Source: a bacterium (lineage in GTDB: Bacteria > Patescibacteriota > Minisyncoccia > Phycocordibacterales > UBA12079). Taken from it: DNA of 53,557 bases. The notes under the pieces were generated by a model. The model saw nothing but the letters and a program-made list of their open reading frames with translations. It made no database searches and was not told where the DNA came from. The stretch is taken from positions 1-53,557 of the forward strand of contig DAOWHH010000003.1 in NCBI GenBank assembly GCA_030641525.1, in the 5' to 3' direction. Positions 32,206-40,255 of the stretch are shown here, one piece after another. The first letter of the stretch is position 1; each line of letters begins with the position of its first letter. Both the position numbers and the translations under genes were made by a program.

Positions 32206-32754
32206 ATGTATGATTTTATAAAATTTAAAGAAGATATTAATAATATAAAAAATTGGTTAATTAAAGAATTTTCTAATATTAGAACAGGAATTATATCTAT
32301 TTCTATATTGGATAATGTAAAATCAGAAAATTACGGTGTATTAACTCCGATAAACCAATTAGCTAATATTGCAATAGAAGATGTTAAAACTTTAAGAATT
32401 AGTCCTTGGGATCAATCGCAGATTAAAGAAATAGAAAAGGCAATTATAAATGCAAATTTAGGAGTTTCAATAGCGGTAGATGATAAGGGAATTAGATTAT
32501 CTTTTTCGGATTTGACAGGAGAAAGAAGGGTAGAACTTGTAAAAAATGCTAAAGATAAATTAGAACAGGCTAAAATTTCTTTAAGAGTAGAGAGAGATAA
32601 GGTTTGGAATGATATCCAAGATAAAGAAAAAAAGGATGAAATCACTCAAGATGATAAATTTAGATTGAAAGATGAAATGCAAAAAATTATTGATGATGAA
32701 ACGAAGGTTTTGGTTGAATTATTTGAGAAAAAGGAGAAAGAGATAAAGGATTAA
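32206..32754 (+). CDS. frr: Ribosome recycling factor
   Basis: RRF splits post-termination ribosomes together with EF-G. The 182-residue protein has the three-helix-bundle/beta-domain pattern: FSNIRTGIISISILDNVKSENYG near the N-terminus, TPINQLANIAIEDVKTLRISPWD (the hinge and beta domain), and LTGERRVELVKNAKDKLEQAKISLRVERDKVWNDI in the long helices. Length matches the family (~185). In many genomes frr follows tsf and pyrH; here it follows the ATP-cone gene by 18 nt and precedes rseP. Confidence 0.93.
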   Translation: MYDFIKFKEDINNIKNWLIKEFSNIRTGIISISILDNVKSENYGVLTPINQLANIAIEDVKTLRISPWDQSQIKEIEKAIINANLGVSIAVDDKGIRLSFSDLTGERRVELVKNAKDKLEQAKISLRVERDKVWNDIQDKEKKDEITQDDKFRLKDEMQKIIDDETKVLVELFEKKEKEIKD

Positions 32755-32900
32755 AATGCAAAAACCAAATATCAAAAATCAAAATGATAATGAAAAAAGC
32801 AAAAACTTTAAAGTAATAAACAAATTAAGTGAAACAAGGTTTATGGCTTTAAGTTAATTATTTTGTTAGAATTAAGAATCATTTATTTTGATTTTTTATT

Positions 32901-33998
32901 ATGTCTATTTTAATCTTTATTATAGTTCTTGCGTTTCTTATCCTAGTTCACGAATTAGGGCATTTTATTTTTGCTAAAAAATCAGGGATGTTGGTTGAGG
33001 AATTTTCTATTGGTTTTCCGCCTCATATTTTCAGTTTTAAAAAAGGAGAAACTAAATATTCTATTGGAGCCATTCCTTTTGGTGGTTATGTTAAAATATT
33101 TGGTGAAGATTATCTTGAATCAAACAGTTCAGAAGAAAAGAATTCTCACAGACGTTTTACTAATCAATCTAAAAAAGCACAAGCATTGGTGTTAGCAGCT
33201 GGAGTATTTTTTAATTTTTTGTTGGCGTGGGTTCTTTTTTCTATGGCTTTTGTTTCTGGAATGCCTGTTTCTGCTAGTCAATTTGAAAATGAATCAATAC
33301 AGGATCCTGCTTTAGTTTTAATTAATGTTTTAAAAGATTCTCCTGCTTATAATGCAGGTTTGAAAGTAGGTGATAATATTTTATATTTAAATGATGGAAT
33401 TGAATCTCTTCAAGATTTTACAAACATTGAAGATGTTACGGGTTTTATTGCCACTCGAGGAGAAAAAGAAATTGAAGTTTTGTATAAAAGAGGGGGGGAG
33501 ACTAATTTAACCAATCTTATTCCTCAGGATGATTTAATTGAAGGTAAATCAGCCATAGGTGTATCTTTGGACATAATGGGAATTGTTGATTTCCCTATTC
33601 ATCTTGCAATAATAGAAGGAGCTAAAACAACAGCCTCTTTATCGGTAGCAACAATAATTGGTTTAAGTAGTTTTGTGGGAGGAATTTTTACAGGTAATAG
33701 TGATTTATCTCAAATATCTGGTCCTATTGGAATAATTTCTATGGTAGGAACTGCTTTTGATTTTGGTTTTCTGTATTTGATAAGTTTCATTGCCCTTATT
33801 TCTATAAATTTAGCTGTGATAAATTTGATTCCTATTCCTGCTCTTGATGGTGGGCGTCTTTTATTTGTTTTGATTGAGGCTATAAAAGGTACTCCTATCA
33901 AATCAAAATTAGCAAATGTTTTTAATTTAGCTGGGTTTTTATTTCTAATACTTTTGATGTTGATTATCACCATTAGTGATATTTCTAAATTTTTCTAA
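32901..33998 (+). CDS. rseP: Site-2 membrane zinc protease, RseP/M50 family
   Basis: This intramembrane metalloprotease cleaves transmembrane segments such as anti-sigma factors or leftover signal peptides. The 365-residue protein has HELGH at residues 17-21 in the first helix, GGYVKIFGED in the membrane-reentrant loop region, a single PDZ-like domain at about 140-205 (SPAYNAGLKVGDNI), and NLIPIPALDGGRLLF (Asp ligand, about 310) in a later helix. A frr-rseP-proS order is common in bacteria and here is interrupted only by repeats and a DUF5701-like gene. A family E hairpin follows. Confidence 0.92.
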   Translation: MSILIFIIVLAFLILVHELGHFIFAKKSGMLVEEFSIGFPPHIFSFKKGETKYSIGAIPFGGYVKIFGEDYLESNSSEEKNSHRRFTNQSKKAQALVLAAGVFFNFLLAWVLFSMAFVSGMPVSASQFENESIQDPALVLINVLKDSPAYNAGLKVGDNILYLNDGIESLQDFTNIEDVTGFIATRGEKEIEVLYKRGGETNLTNLIPQDDLIEGKSAIGVSLDIMGIVDFPIHLAIIEGAKTTASLSVATIIGLSSFVGGIFTGNSDLSQISGPIGIISMVGTAFDFGFLYLISFIALISINLAVINLIPIPALDGGRLLFVLIEAIKGTPIKSKLANVFNLAGFLFLILLMLIITISDISKFF

Positions 33999-34030
33999 AA
34001 AATAAAAAAGTACATTTTATTTTTTTATTT

Positions 34031-34070
34031 ACTGCACAAAAACTACGACCGTGGTTTTTGTGCAGTTTTT
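34031..34070 (+). terminator. Palindrome family E, copy 2; rseP terminator
   Basis: ACTGCACAAAAACTACG (34031-34047) pairs with CGTGGTTTTTGTGCAGT (34050-34066), with one G-U pair, followed by a T-run. It is the same element as 5362-5417 with compensated changes. Confidence 0.75.
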
Positions 34071-34089
34071 GTTAATCAGGTTTTTAGAA

Positions 34090-34175
34090 TCGGAGGTTCT
34101 GAAATCGGAGGTCCAACCTCCGATTCCACAATCTCCGGAGGTTGGACCTCCGGAGATGATTATGAAGACGGGAGG
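34090..34175. repeat. Cluster of intact and decayed REP elements
   Basis: Three units in a row: a fragment CGGAGGTTCTG (34091-34101), a shortened hairpin AATCGGAGGTCC/AACCTCCGATT (34103-34125), and a full 27-bp element with TGG centre (34131-34157). ACGGGAGGTGCGATCTCC (34169-34187) follows as a further relic. A 73-codon open frame across this cluster is just translated repeat. Confidence 0.8.
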
Positions 34176-34275
34176 TGCGATCTCCACAGATTATAAATCA
34201 AAAATAAATTTGGAGAGACATAATCTTTCTGAATTTTATAAATATAAAGCTGTAATAAGATTATTGGTATGAGGG

Positions 34276-34304
34276 TTGATAAATAGATATAATATCTATA
34301 TTAT
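34276..34304 (+). promoter_or_regulatory. Sigma70-type promoter of the DUF5701-like gene
   Basis: TTGATA (34276-34281) and TATTAT (34299-34304) are 17 bp apart, with a ~48-nt leader. Confidence 0.7.
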
Positions 34305-34359
34305 ATAAAGCAGTATTGTTTTTCTTTAGTAAAATTTAATCTTTGAAGGAGTTGGTGAT

Positions 34360-34947
34360 ATGAACGAGAATAACGACATTTTGTCAGAGTTATTTGAAAA
34401 ATATATGGGATATCTTGATCTTTGTAGCTTTCCACAGGAAATTTTGGATGTTTTTCGAGGAAAGAAAATGGAGTTGTTAAGTAAGGTTTCCGAAGTGAAA
34501 ATTCCTAGAAAATTTCTTGAATTTGTTCCAATTATACCGTTTAAGATAATTAATCTGAGAGATCAGATAAAAAAGGTGAGAGGATCTAGCGGTTCGCTTA
34601 TTGAAGAGAACCTGTTTGATATTGCTGAAAATTTACCAGACGAGCCATATTTTATTTATGGTGTTGAAATTGGGATGTATACTAAAGGTACCCCTCCCCA
34701 GATAGCCGAGTTGCTTATTGAAAGAGTAAAAAGATCCCCACTTACTCTTGCTGAGGGAATGGGTGTTATTTTTTATTATCCTGAAATTCTTAGAAACTGC
34801 TACCTTGATTGTATTGGGACGCGATACGAGAAACGTAACAAAATACCTCATATCTTATTGCGTGAAGGAAAAATAAGATTAGGTTTAGGAGGAGAAAAAC
34901 TTTTCAGTAGCCAATGGGGCTCACCTTCTTGTTTTGGGCGAGTTTAA
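34360..34947 (+). CDS. DUF5701-like hypothetical protein
   Basis: The 195-residue protein starts at an ATG with a clear Shine-Dalgarno site (GAAGGAG at 34345-34351, 8 nt spacing), the best in the window. Recognisable stretches are EPYFIYGVEIGMYTKGTPP, PLTLAEGMGVIFYYPEIL, YLDCIGTRYEKRNKIPHILL and the C-terminal QWGSPSCFGRV, which I associate with DUF5701, a family of unknown function frequent in CPR genomes. No signal peptide or membrane helix is seen. It has its own promoter and terminator, so it is a free-standing accessory gene. Family match is from memory of the motif pattern. Confidence 0.65.
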   Translation: MNENNDILSELFEKYMGYLDLCSFPQEILDVFRGKKMELLSKVSEVKIPRKFLEFVPIIPFKIINLRDQIKKVRGSSGSLIEENLFDIAENLPDEPYFIYGVEIGMYTKGTPPQIAELLIERVKRSPLTLAEGMGVIFYYPEILRNCYLDCIGTRYEKRNKIPHILLREGKIRLGLGGEKLFSSQWGSPSCFGRV

Positions 34948-34969
34948 TGTTAGTAGTAAATTTAGAGAG

Positions 34970-34998
34970 AAAGGCAGAAATAATCTGCCTTTTTTTTA
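34970..34998 (+). terminator. Terminator of the DUF5701-like gene
   Basis: AAAGGCAGA pairs with TCTGCCTTT around a 5-nt loop, followed by a run of T. Confidence 0.8.
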
Positions 34999-35025
34999 TT
35001 TTAAACCTACCTGTCTGGTAAACAG

Positions 35026-35052
35026 ATCTCCGGAGGTTGAACCTCCGGAGGT
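35026..35052. repeat. REP element upstream of proS
   Basis: One 27-bp CCTCCGGAGG element, TGA centre, 48 nt before proS. A degraded family D palindrome (CTGTCTGGTAAACAG) abuts its left side. Confidence 0.88.
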
Positions 35053-35062
35053 TTATTTTATT

Positions 35063-35094
35063 TTGATAAAATTATCATAATGAGGTAATATTAT
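35063..35094 (+). promoter_or_regulatory. proS promoter, predicted leaderless
   Basis: TTGATA (35063-35068) is 17 bp from TAATAT (35086-35091). An overlapping TATTAT is at 35089-35094. The start codon at 35101 is 6-9 nt further on. Confidence 0.5.
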
Positions 35095-35100
35095 ATTTAT

Positions 35101-36330
35101 ATGAAACAAAGTAAATTATTTACAAAAACTAGAAGGGAGACCCCTAAAGATGAAATTGCAAAAAATGCTCAATTATTAATTAGGGCTGGTTTTATTAATA
35201 AAGAAATGGCAGGGGTTTATTCTTATTTACCTTTGGGTTTAAAAGTTTTAAAAAAAATTGAAAATATTATAAGAGAAGAAATAAATGCTATTGGTGGTCA
35301 AGAACTTCTAATGTCTTCCCTACATCCAAAAGAAAATTGGGAAAAAACAGGAAGATGGGATTCTTTGGATGTTTTATATAAAGTGACGGATTCGTTGGAA
35401 AGAGAAAATGCTTTGGGTCCTACTCATGAAGAAATAGTTGTTCCGTTAGCAAAACCTTTCATATCTTCTTACCGAGATTTACCATTTTCTGTTTATCATT
35501 TTCAAAATAAGTTTAGAAAGGAAGTCAGAGCTAAATCAGGAATTCTGAGAGGAAGGGAATTTATAATGAAAGATTTGTATTCATTTCATAGTACAAAAGA
35601 AGATTTTGAAGAATATTATCAAAAAGCTAAAGAAGCATATATAAATATTTTTGACAGAGTTGGAATTGGTGAGTTAACGCATATTGCTTTTGCTTCGGGA
35701 GGAAGTTTTTCAAAATATTCCCATGAATTTCAAACTATATCTTCTACAGGAGAAGATGTGATTTATATTTGTAAAAAATGTTCCGTGGCTATAAATAAAG
35801 AAATTATTGATAAGCAAAAGGAATGTCCAGAATGTGAAGGAGATGATTTTGAAGAAAAAAAATCAATTGAAGTTGGAAATATTTTTGACCTAAAAACAAA
35901 GTTTTCTGATCCTTTTGGATTGGAATATAAAGATATAGATGGAAATAGGAAACCTGTTTTGATGGGTTGTTATGGAATAGGTTTAGGACGAGTATTGGGA
36001 ACAATCGTTGAAACTCTCTCAGATGACAAAGGAATTATTTGGCCAAAATCAGTTGCTCCTTTCAGAGTTCATTTATTGAGTTTGGACCAAAATCAAAAAT
36101 CAAAAGAGATTTATGACGATTTAATTAAGAAAGGAATTGAAGTTTTATTTGATGATAGAGAAGGTGTTTCGGCTGGAGAAAAGTTCAAAGATTCTGATTT
36201 AATTGGTATTCCTTATAGAATAATAATTAGCGAAAAAAGTTTAAAGAGCGGAGGAGTTGAATTAAAGAAAAGAAATGAAGATAAATCTGATATTATTAAG
36301 ATTGAAGAAATAATTTCAAAAATTGATTAA
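35101..36330 (+). CDS. proS: Prolyl-tRNA synthetase without the editing insertion
   Basis: ProS charges tRNA-Pro. The 409-residue protein has the class II core: GVYSYLPLGLKVLKKIE (motif 1 region), FRKEVRAKSGILRGREFIMKDLYSFH (motif 2), GCYGIGLGRVLGTIVE (motif 3) and the anticodon-binding C-terminal domain with RVHLLSL and VLFDDREGVSAGEKFKDSDLIG. It is far shorter than the ~570-residue bacterial form because the insertion domain that deacylates Ala-tRNA-Pro between motifs 2 and 3 is lacking; only a short Cys-rich segment (CKKC...CPEC) remains there. The mreB start follows 5 nt after its stop, so it heads the mre-mrdA operon. Confidence 0.93.
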   Translation: MKQSKLFTKTRRETPKDEIAKNAQLLIRAGFINKEMAGVYSYLPLGLKVLKKIENIIREEINAIGGQELLMSSLHPKENWEKTGRWDSLDVLYKVTDSLERENALGPTHEEIVVPLAKPFISSYRDLPFSVYHFQNKFRKEVRAKSGILRGREFIMKDLYSFHSTKEDFEEYYQKAKEAYINIFDRVGIGELTHIAFASGGSFSKYSHEFQTISSTGEDVIYICKKCSVAINKEIIDKQKECPECEGDDFEEKKSIEVGNIFDLKTKFSDPFGLEYKDIDGNRKPVLMGCYGIGLGRVLGTIVETLSDDKGIIWPKSVAPFRVHLLSLDQNQKSKEIYDDLIKKGIEVLFDDREGVSAGEKFKDSDLIGIPYRIIISEKSLKSGGVELKKRNEDKSDIIKIEEIISKID

Positions 36331-36335
36331 TCTGT

Positions 36336-37412
36336 ATGAAAAAGATTATAAAAAAAATAAAAAAAAAGTTAAAAAATCTTTTTTCTAATGATATAGGAAT
36401 TGATTTAGGAACAGCTAATACTTTAGTTTACGTACAGGATAGGGGTATTGTGTTGAATGAACCTTCTGTTGTAGCTTTAAATAGCAAGACAGGAAGAGTT
36501 GTAGCTGTGGGTCTACAAGCTCAAAAAATGATAGGGAGAACCCCTGCTCATATTACAGCCATAAAACCTTTAGTTGATGGTGTTATTTCTGATTTTGAAG
36601 TGACAGAGGAAATGATTATATATTTGCTAAACAAAGCTCAGAAAAATTCAAAAAAGATACTCGGTCCAAGAGTTTTGGTAGGTATTCCTTCTGGAATTAC
36701 TAATGTGGAAACAAGAGCAGTAAAAGATGCCGTTAAAAATGCTGGGGCTAGAAATGTTCATATTGTGGAAGAACCAATGGTGGCAGCTATTGGAAGCCGT
36801 TTACCTATTAAAGAAGCTATAGGTAGTGTGATAATTGATATCGGTGGAGGAACCACTGATATAGCAATTATATCTTTAGGAGGAGTTATTAATTCTAAAA
36901 ATTTAAGAGTGGCAGGAGATAAATTTAATGAAGATATTATTCAGTATATGAGAAGTCAATTTAAGATCTTAATTGGTGAAAAAACTGCCGAAAGATTAAA
37001 AATGGATATTTGTTCTGTAATACCTTTAGACGAAGCATTGGAAACAACAGTAAGAGGTAGAGATTTGGTGACAGGATTACCTAAAGAAGTTAAAGTAAAT
37101 GATACTCATATAAGAAAAGCCGTTTCACAATCAATCGTACTTTTATTAGATGCTATAAAGGATGTTTTAGAAACTACTCCGCCTGAAATTATATCTGATA
37201 TTTTAAATAGAGGTATTTATCTTACAGGAGGGGGGGCTTTAATAAAAAACCTTGATGTTCTTTTAAAGGAAGTAATAAAAGTTCCTGTTTATGTAGTAGA
37301 CGACCCTTTAACATCAGTTGCTCGTGGTACAGGAATAATTTTAGCTGATTTATTTAAGTTTAAAGATATTCTTATTCAAGAAGAAGATGGTATACCTCTC
37401 AAAACCTCATAG
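36336..37412 (+). CDS. mreB: Rod-shape determining protein MreB
   Basis: MreB is the actin-like filament that guides side-wall synthesis. The 358-residue protein has the phosphate-1 loop DIGIDLGTANTLVYV, the phosphate-2 loop VIIDIGGGTTDIAIISLGG, and YLTGGGALIKNLD in the adenosine motif. A basic N-terminal stretch (KKIIKKIKKKLKN) precedes the core and may bind membrane. It lies 5 nt after proS and overlaps mreC by 26 nt, so the genes are translationally coupled. Confidence 0.95.
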   Translation: MKKIIKKIKKKLKNLFSNDIGIDLGTANTLVYVQDRGIVLNEPSVVALNSKTGRVVAVGLQAQKMIGRTPAHITAIKPLVDGVISDFEVTEEMIIYLLNKAQKNSKKILGPRVLVGIPSGITNVETRAVKDAVKNAGARNVHIVEEPMVAAIGSRLPIKEAIGSVIIDIGGGTTDIAIISLGGVINSKNLRVAGDKFNEDIIQYMRSQFKILIGEKTAERLKMDICSVIPLDEALETTVRGRDLVTGLPKEVKVNDTHIRKAVSQSIVLLLDAIKDVLETTPPEIISDILNRGIYLTGGGALIKNLDVLLKEVIKVPVYVVDDPLTSVARGTGIILADLFKFKDILIQEEDGIPLKTS

Positions 37413-38181
37413 AAAAATAACTGTAAAGAAAAAGGTATTGTCATTGGTTGTTTTGTTATTGTTGATTTTGTCTTTTTATTTTGGAAAATTATCTTTTTTA
37501 GCAAACTCTATTCAATTTGTCAGTTATCCTTTTTTTGAGATTAAAAATGGATTATTTTTATTTGTTGAAGATATTACTTCGTTTTTTGAATTTAAAACTA
37601 ATTTAGTAAAAGAAAATTCATTTTTGAAACAAGAATTATGGGATATAAATATAGAATTGATAAATAAAAATTTAATTTTGGCAGAAAATAAAGAATTAAA
37701 AGAATTATTAGGGATGAAAATAGATGATCGTAAATTTATTTTAGCCAATGTTATTTCTAAACCTAAAATATCCTTGTATGATTCTTTTATATTAGATATA
37801 GGAGAATCAGATAAAGTTAAGAAAGGAGATCGAGTTTTAGCAGGAACAAATGTGGTTATTGGAGAGATAGAAGAAGTTTATTCAAATTCTTCAAAAGTAA
37901 AATTATACTCATATTTTCAAGATGAATTAAATGTAGCAATAGGTTTTAATAAAATTATTAGTGAAGCTAAAGGAAAGGGAGGAGGAGTTTTTGAGATAAA
38001 ATTACCTCAAGGGATAAAAGTGAATAAAGGTGATATGATTACTTTTCCTGAGATGGATTTAATAATTTTAGGTAAAGTTGAAGAAATAATTACTTATCCA
38101 GAAGATCCTTTTCAGAGTATTTTATTTAAAAGTCCAGTTAATGTTTTTGAATTAAGATGGGTTCAAATTTTACAAGAATAA
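37387..38181 (+). CDS. mreC: Rod-shape determining protein MreC
   Basis: MreC links MreB filaments to penicillin-binding proteins across the membrane. The 264-residue protein has one N-terminal helix (about residues 14-32), a coiled coil (about 60-105) with NKNLILAENKELKELL, and the beta domain from about 110 (ANVISKPKISLYDSFILDIGESDKVKKGDRVLAG) through GKGGGVFEIKLPQG. Length and order match the family. It overlaps mreB upstream and mreD downstream, typical of the mreBCD operon. Confidence 0.9.
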   Translation: MVYLSKPHRKITVKKKVLSLVVLLLLILSFYFGKLSFLANSIQFVSYPFFEIKNGLFLFVEDITSFFEFKTNLVKENSFLKQELWDINIELINKNLILAENKELKELLGMKIDDRKFILANVISKPKISLYDSFILDIGESDKVKKGDRVLAGTNVVIGEIEEVYSNSSKVKLYSYFQDELNVAIGFNKIISEAKGKGGGVFEIKLPQGIKVNKGDMITFPEMDLIILGKVEEIITYPEDPFQSILFKSPVNVFELRWVQILQE

Positions 38182-38420
38182 TAGCAGTTACTATATCTTT
38201 TTTAGGTGTTTTTGTTTTACCTTGGTGGTTTTTTATTTTTTTATTATTTTTCTTTTTTGTTAAATTTCCTTCATTTTATGAAGGACTGATAATAGCTTTA
38301 ATTGCAGATTTATTGTATTCAGTTCCTAGGGATATTTTTTTGAATTTACCTGTATTTTTTATATTTGCATGTTTGTTTTTTTTCTTGAGTCCAATAATAA
38401 AAAAACAATTACGAATTTAA
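38157..38420 (+). CDS. mreD: Short MreD-like membrane protein
   Basis: An 87-residue, highly hydrophobic protein with about three helices. It sits where mreD belongs, overlapping mreC by 25 nt and followed by mrdA. EGLIIALIADLLYSVPRD matches the F-x-x-GLIxDLL region of MreD. Canonical MreD has about 160 residues and five or six helices, so this is a reduced form or has lost its C-terminal half. No continuation is visible after the stop, which is immediately followed by a REP element. Confidence 0.65.
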   Translation: MGSNFTRIIAVTISFLGVFVLPWWFFIFLLFFFFVKFPSFYEGLIIALIADLLYSVPRDIFLNLPVFFIFACLFFFLSPIIKKQLRI

Positions 38421-38447
38421 ATCTCCGGAGGTTGAACCTCCGGAGAT
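38421..38447. repeat. REP element between mreD and mrdA
   Basis: A complete 27-bp CCTCCGGAGG element, TGA centre, directly after the mreD stop codon. It may have truncated mreD on insertion, and could reduce read-through to mrdA. Confidence 0.9.
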
Positions 38448-38465
38448 TTAGAATAGGAGGAAATA

Positions 38466-38474
38466 TGCTAGAAT
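38466..38474 (+). promoter_or_regulatory. Possible extended -10 promoter of mrdA, leaderless
   Basis: TGC-TAGAAT is an extended -10 (TGn plus hexamer) ending 6 nt before the mrdA ATG at 38481. It overlaps an alternative SD-led ATG at 38465. Confidence 0.35.
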
Positions 38475-38480
38475 GGAAAG

Positions 38481-40172
38481 ATGAAGAGGAAAATGAAGAG
38501 AAAAAATCTGAAATCAAGAGAAGATATCAGTTTAGATAATGTTTTTTTAGATTCAAGTAATTTACCTAGTTTTGATACTCATCAATTTGAGGGGCAAATG
38601 GAAAAAACTATATCAAGAAAGCCTATAATTTTTTTAGGACTTTTCTTTCTTTTAATTTTATTTTTATATACTTTTAAAATTAGAGATCTACAATTAAATC
38701 AAGGAGAGTATTTTTTAACAAGAGGAAATAATAATCGTTTAGAACATTCTATTATCTTTTCAGAAAGAGGTATTATTTATGATAGAAATGGAAAAGAATT
38801 AGTTTGGAATTCAGCCTTAAAAGAAGAAGATCAGGATTTTTATAAAAGAGAATATTCAGATTACAAAGGTTTAGCTCATATTTTAGGTTATGTTAGTTAT
38901 CCATTAAAAGATAGTGGTGGTAATTATTTTCAAGAAGAATACATAGGAAAAAGTGGTATAGAAAATTTTTTTAATGAAAAAATGAATGGTGAAAATGGAT
39001 TAAAAATAATAGAAAAAGATGCTCTTTCTAATATAAAATCAGAATCTTTTATAAAATCATCTATAAGTGGAGAAAATATCACCTTATCTATTGATGCTAG
39101 AATTCAAGATATTTTATATACCTTCATTTCTGACTTATCTAGAGATGTTGGCTTTAAGGGGGGAGTGAGTATTCTTATGGGTGTTGAAAACGGTGAAATT
39201 TTAGCCATGGTATCTTTCCCTGAATATGATTTAAAAACAATATCTGACGGAGAAAATAAAGAAGAAATTGAAAAATTTTTATCAAATGAAAATAAGCCGT
39301 TTTTGAACAGAGCTACTATGGGACTTTTTACTCCAGGCTCAATTGTTAAACCTTTTTTGGCTTTAGCTGCTTTAAATGAAGAAATTATTGGTCCATACAA
39401 AAGTATTTTGAGTACTGGTTCTATTTTTATTCCCAATCCTTATTATCCAGAACTGAAAACAGTTTTTAAAGATTGGAAAGCTCATGGTTGGACAGATATG
39501 AGAGAAGCAATTGCTGTTTCTTCTGATGTTTATTTTTACGCGATTGGTGGAGGGTATGAAGATCAGACAGGTTTAGGTATTAATAGAATTAATGAGTATG
39601 TTAAATTATTTGGTTTTAGTGAAGAAACTGGAATTGAAGCTTTTATTGAAGAAAGAGGAGTTATTCCAAATCCTAAATGGAAAGCTGAAGTTTTTGACGG
39701 CGAAGATTGGTTGATTGGTAATACTTATCATACAGCTATTGGACAATATGGTTTTCAAATTACACCTTTGCAAGCAATTAGAGCTGTGACTGCAATAGCT
39801 AATGAAGGTAAACTTTTTCGTCCAACTATTTTGATAGTAGAAACTAAGAACAATGATTATAAGAAAATAAATATCAAAGAAGAGTATTTTGAAATAATAA
39901 AACAAGGAATGCGACAAGCTGTCACTGAAGGAACAGCATTGGGTTTAAATTTACCTTTTTTAGAAATATCAGCTAAAACAGGAACTGCTGAACGAGGGAT
40001 AAATAATGAAAAAGTAAATTCTTGGGTTATTGGTTTTTACCCTTCTGATAAACCTAAATATACTTTTGTTGCAATGATGGAAGAAGGACCAAGTGAGAAT
40101 CAGCTCGGAGGGCTTTATATAATGCGACAGCTTTTTGAATGGATGAATGTGAATACACCTGAGTATTTATGA
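38481..40172 (+). CDS. mrdA: Penicillin-binding protein 2 (peptidoglycan transpeptidase)
   Basis: PBP2 cross-links peptidoglycan for rod elongation together with MreBCD. The 563-residue protein has a basic cytoplasmic N-terminus, one membrane helix at about residues 48-65, a dimerisation domain (RGIIYDRNGKELVWN), and a transpeptidase domain with the SxxK motif GSIVK (Ser287, Lys290), the SxN-type motif SSD (in AVSSDVYFYAIGGG) and KTG at about 499-501 (SAKTGTAE). The N-terminal domain is short compared with E. coli PBP2 (633 residues). The start at 38481 is one of two in-frame ATGs (next at 38493). Confidence 0.92.
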   Translation: MKRKMKRKNLKSREDISLDNVFLDSSNLPSFDTHQFEGQMEKTISRKPIIFLGLFFLLILFLYTFKIRDLQLNQGEYFLTRGNNNRLEHSIIFSERGIIYDRNGKELVWNSALKEEDQDFYKREYSDYKGLAHILGYVSYPLKDSGGNYFQEEYIGKSGIENFFNEKMNGENGLKIIEKDALSNIKSESFIKSSISGENITLSIDARIQDILYTFISDLSRDVGFKGGVSILMGVENGEILAMVSFPEYDLKTISDGENKEEIEKFLSNENKPFLNRATMGLFTPGSIVKPFLALAALNEEIIGPYKSILSTGSIFIPNPYYPELKTVFKDWKAHGWTDMREAIAVSSDVYFYAIGGGYEDQTGLGINRINEYVKLFGFSEETGIEAFIEERGVIPNPKWKAEVFDGEDWLIGNTYHTAIGQYGFQITPLQAIRAVTAIANEGKLFRPTILIVETKNNDYKKINIKEEYFEIIKQGMRQAVTEGTALGLNLPFLEISAKTGTAERGINNEKVNSWVIGFYPSDKPKYTFVAMMEEGPSENQLGGLYIMRQLFEWMNVNTPEYL

Positions 40173-40255
40173 GTCAAAAATTGTGCTGAGCTTGTAATAA
40201 TAATCATTATTGATATAATTAATTTTGAAATTATTTTAAAAAACACAAAAACGTC

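Noticed and set aside
34051..34272. A 73-codon plus-strand open frame after rseP
   Set aside because: It overlaps the terminator and is mostly translated REP repeats (EVQPP, SPEVGPPE), which are open in most frames. No start signal or recognisable domain is present.
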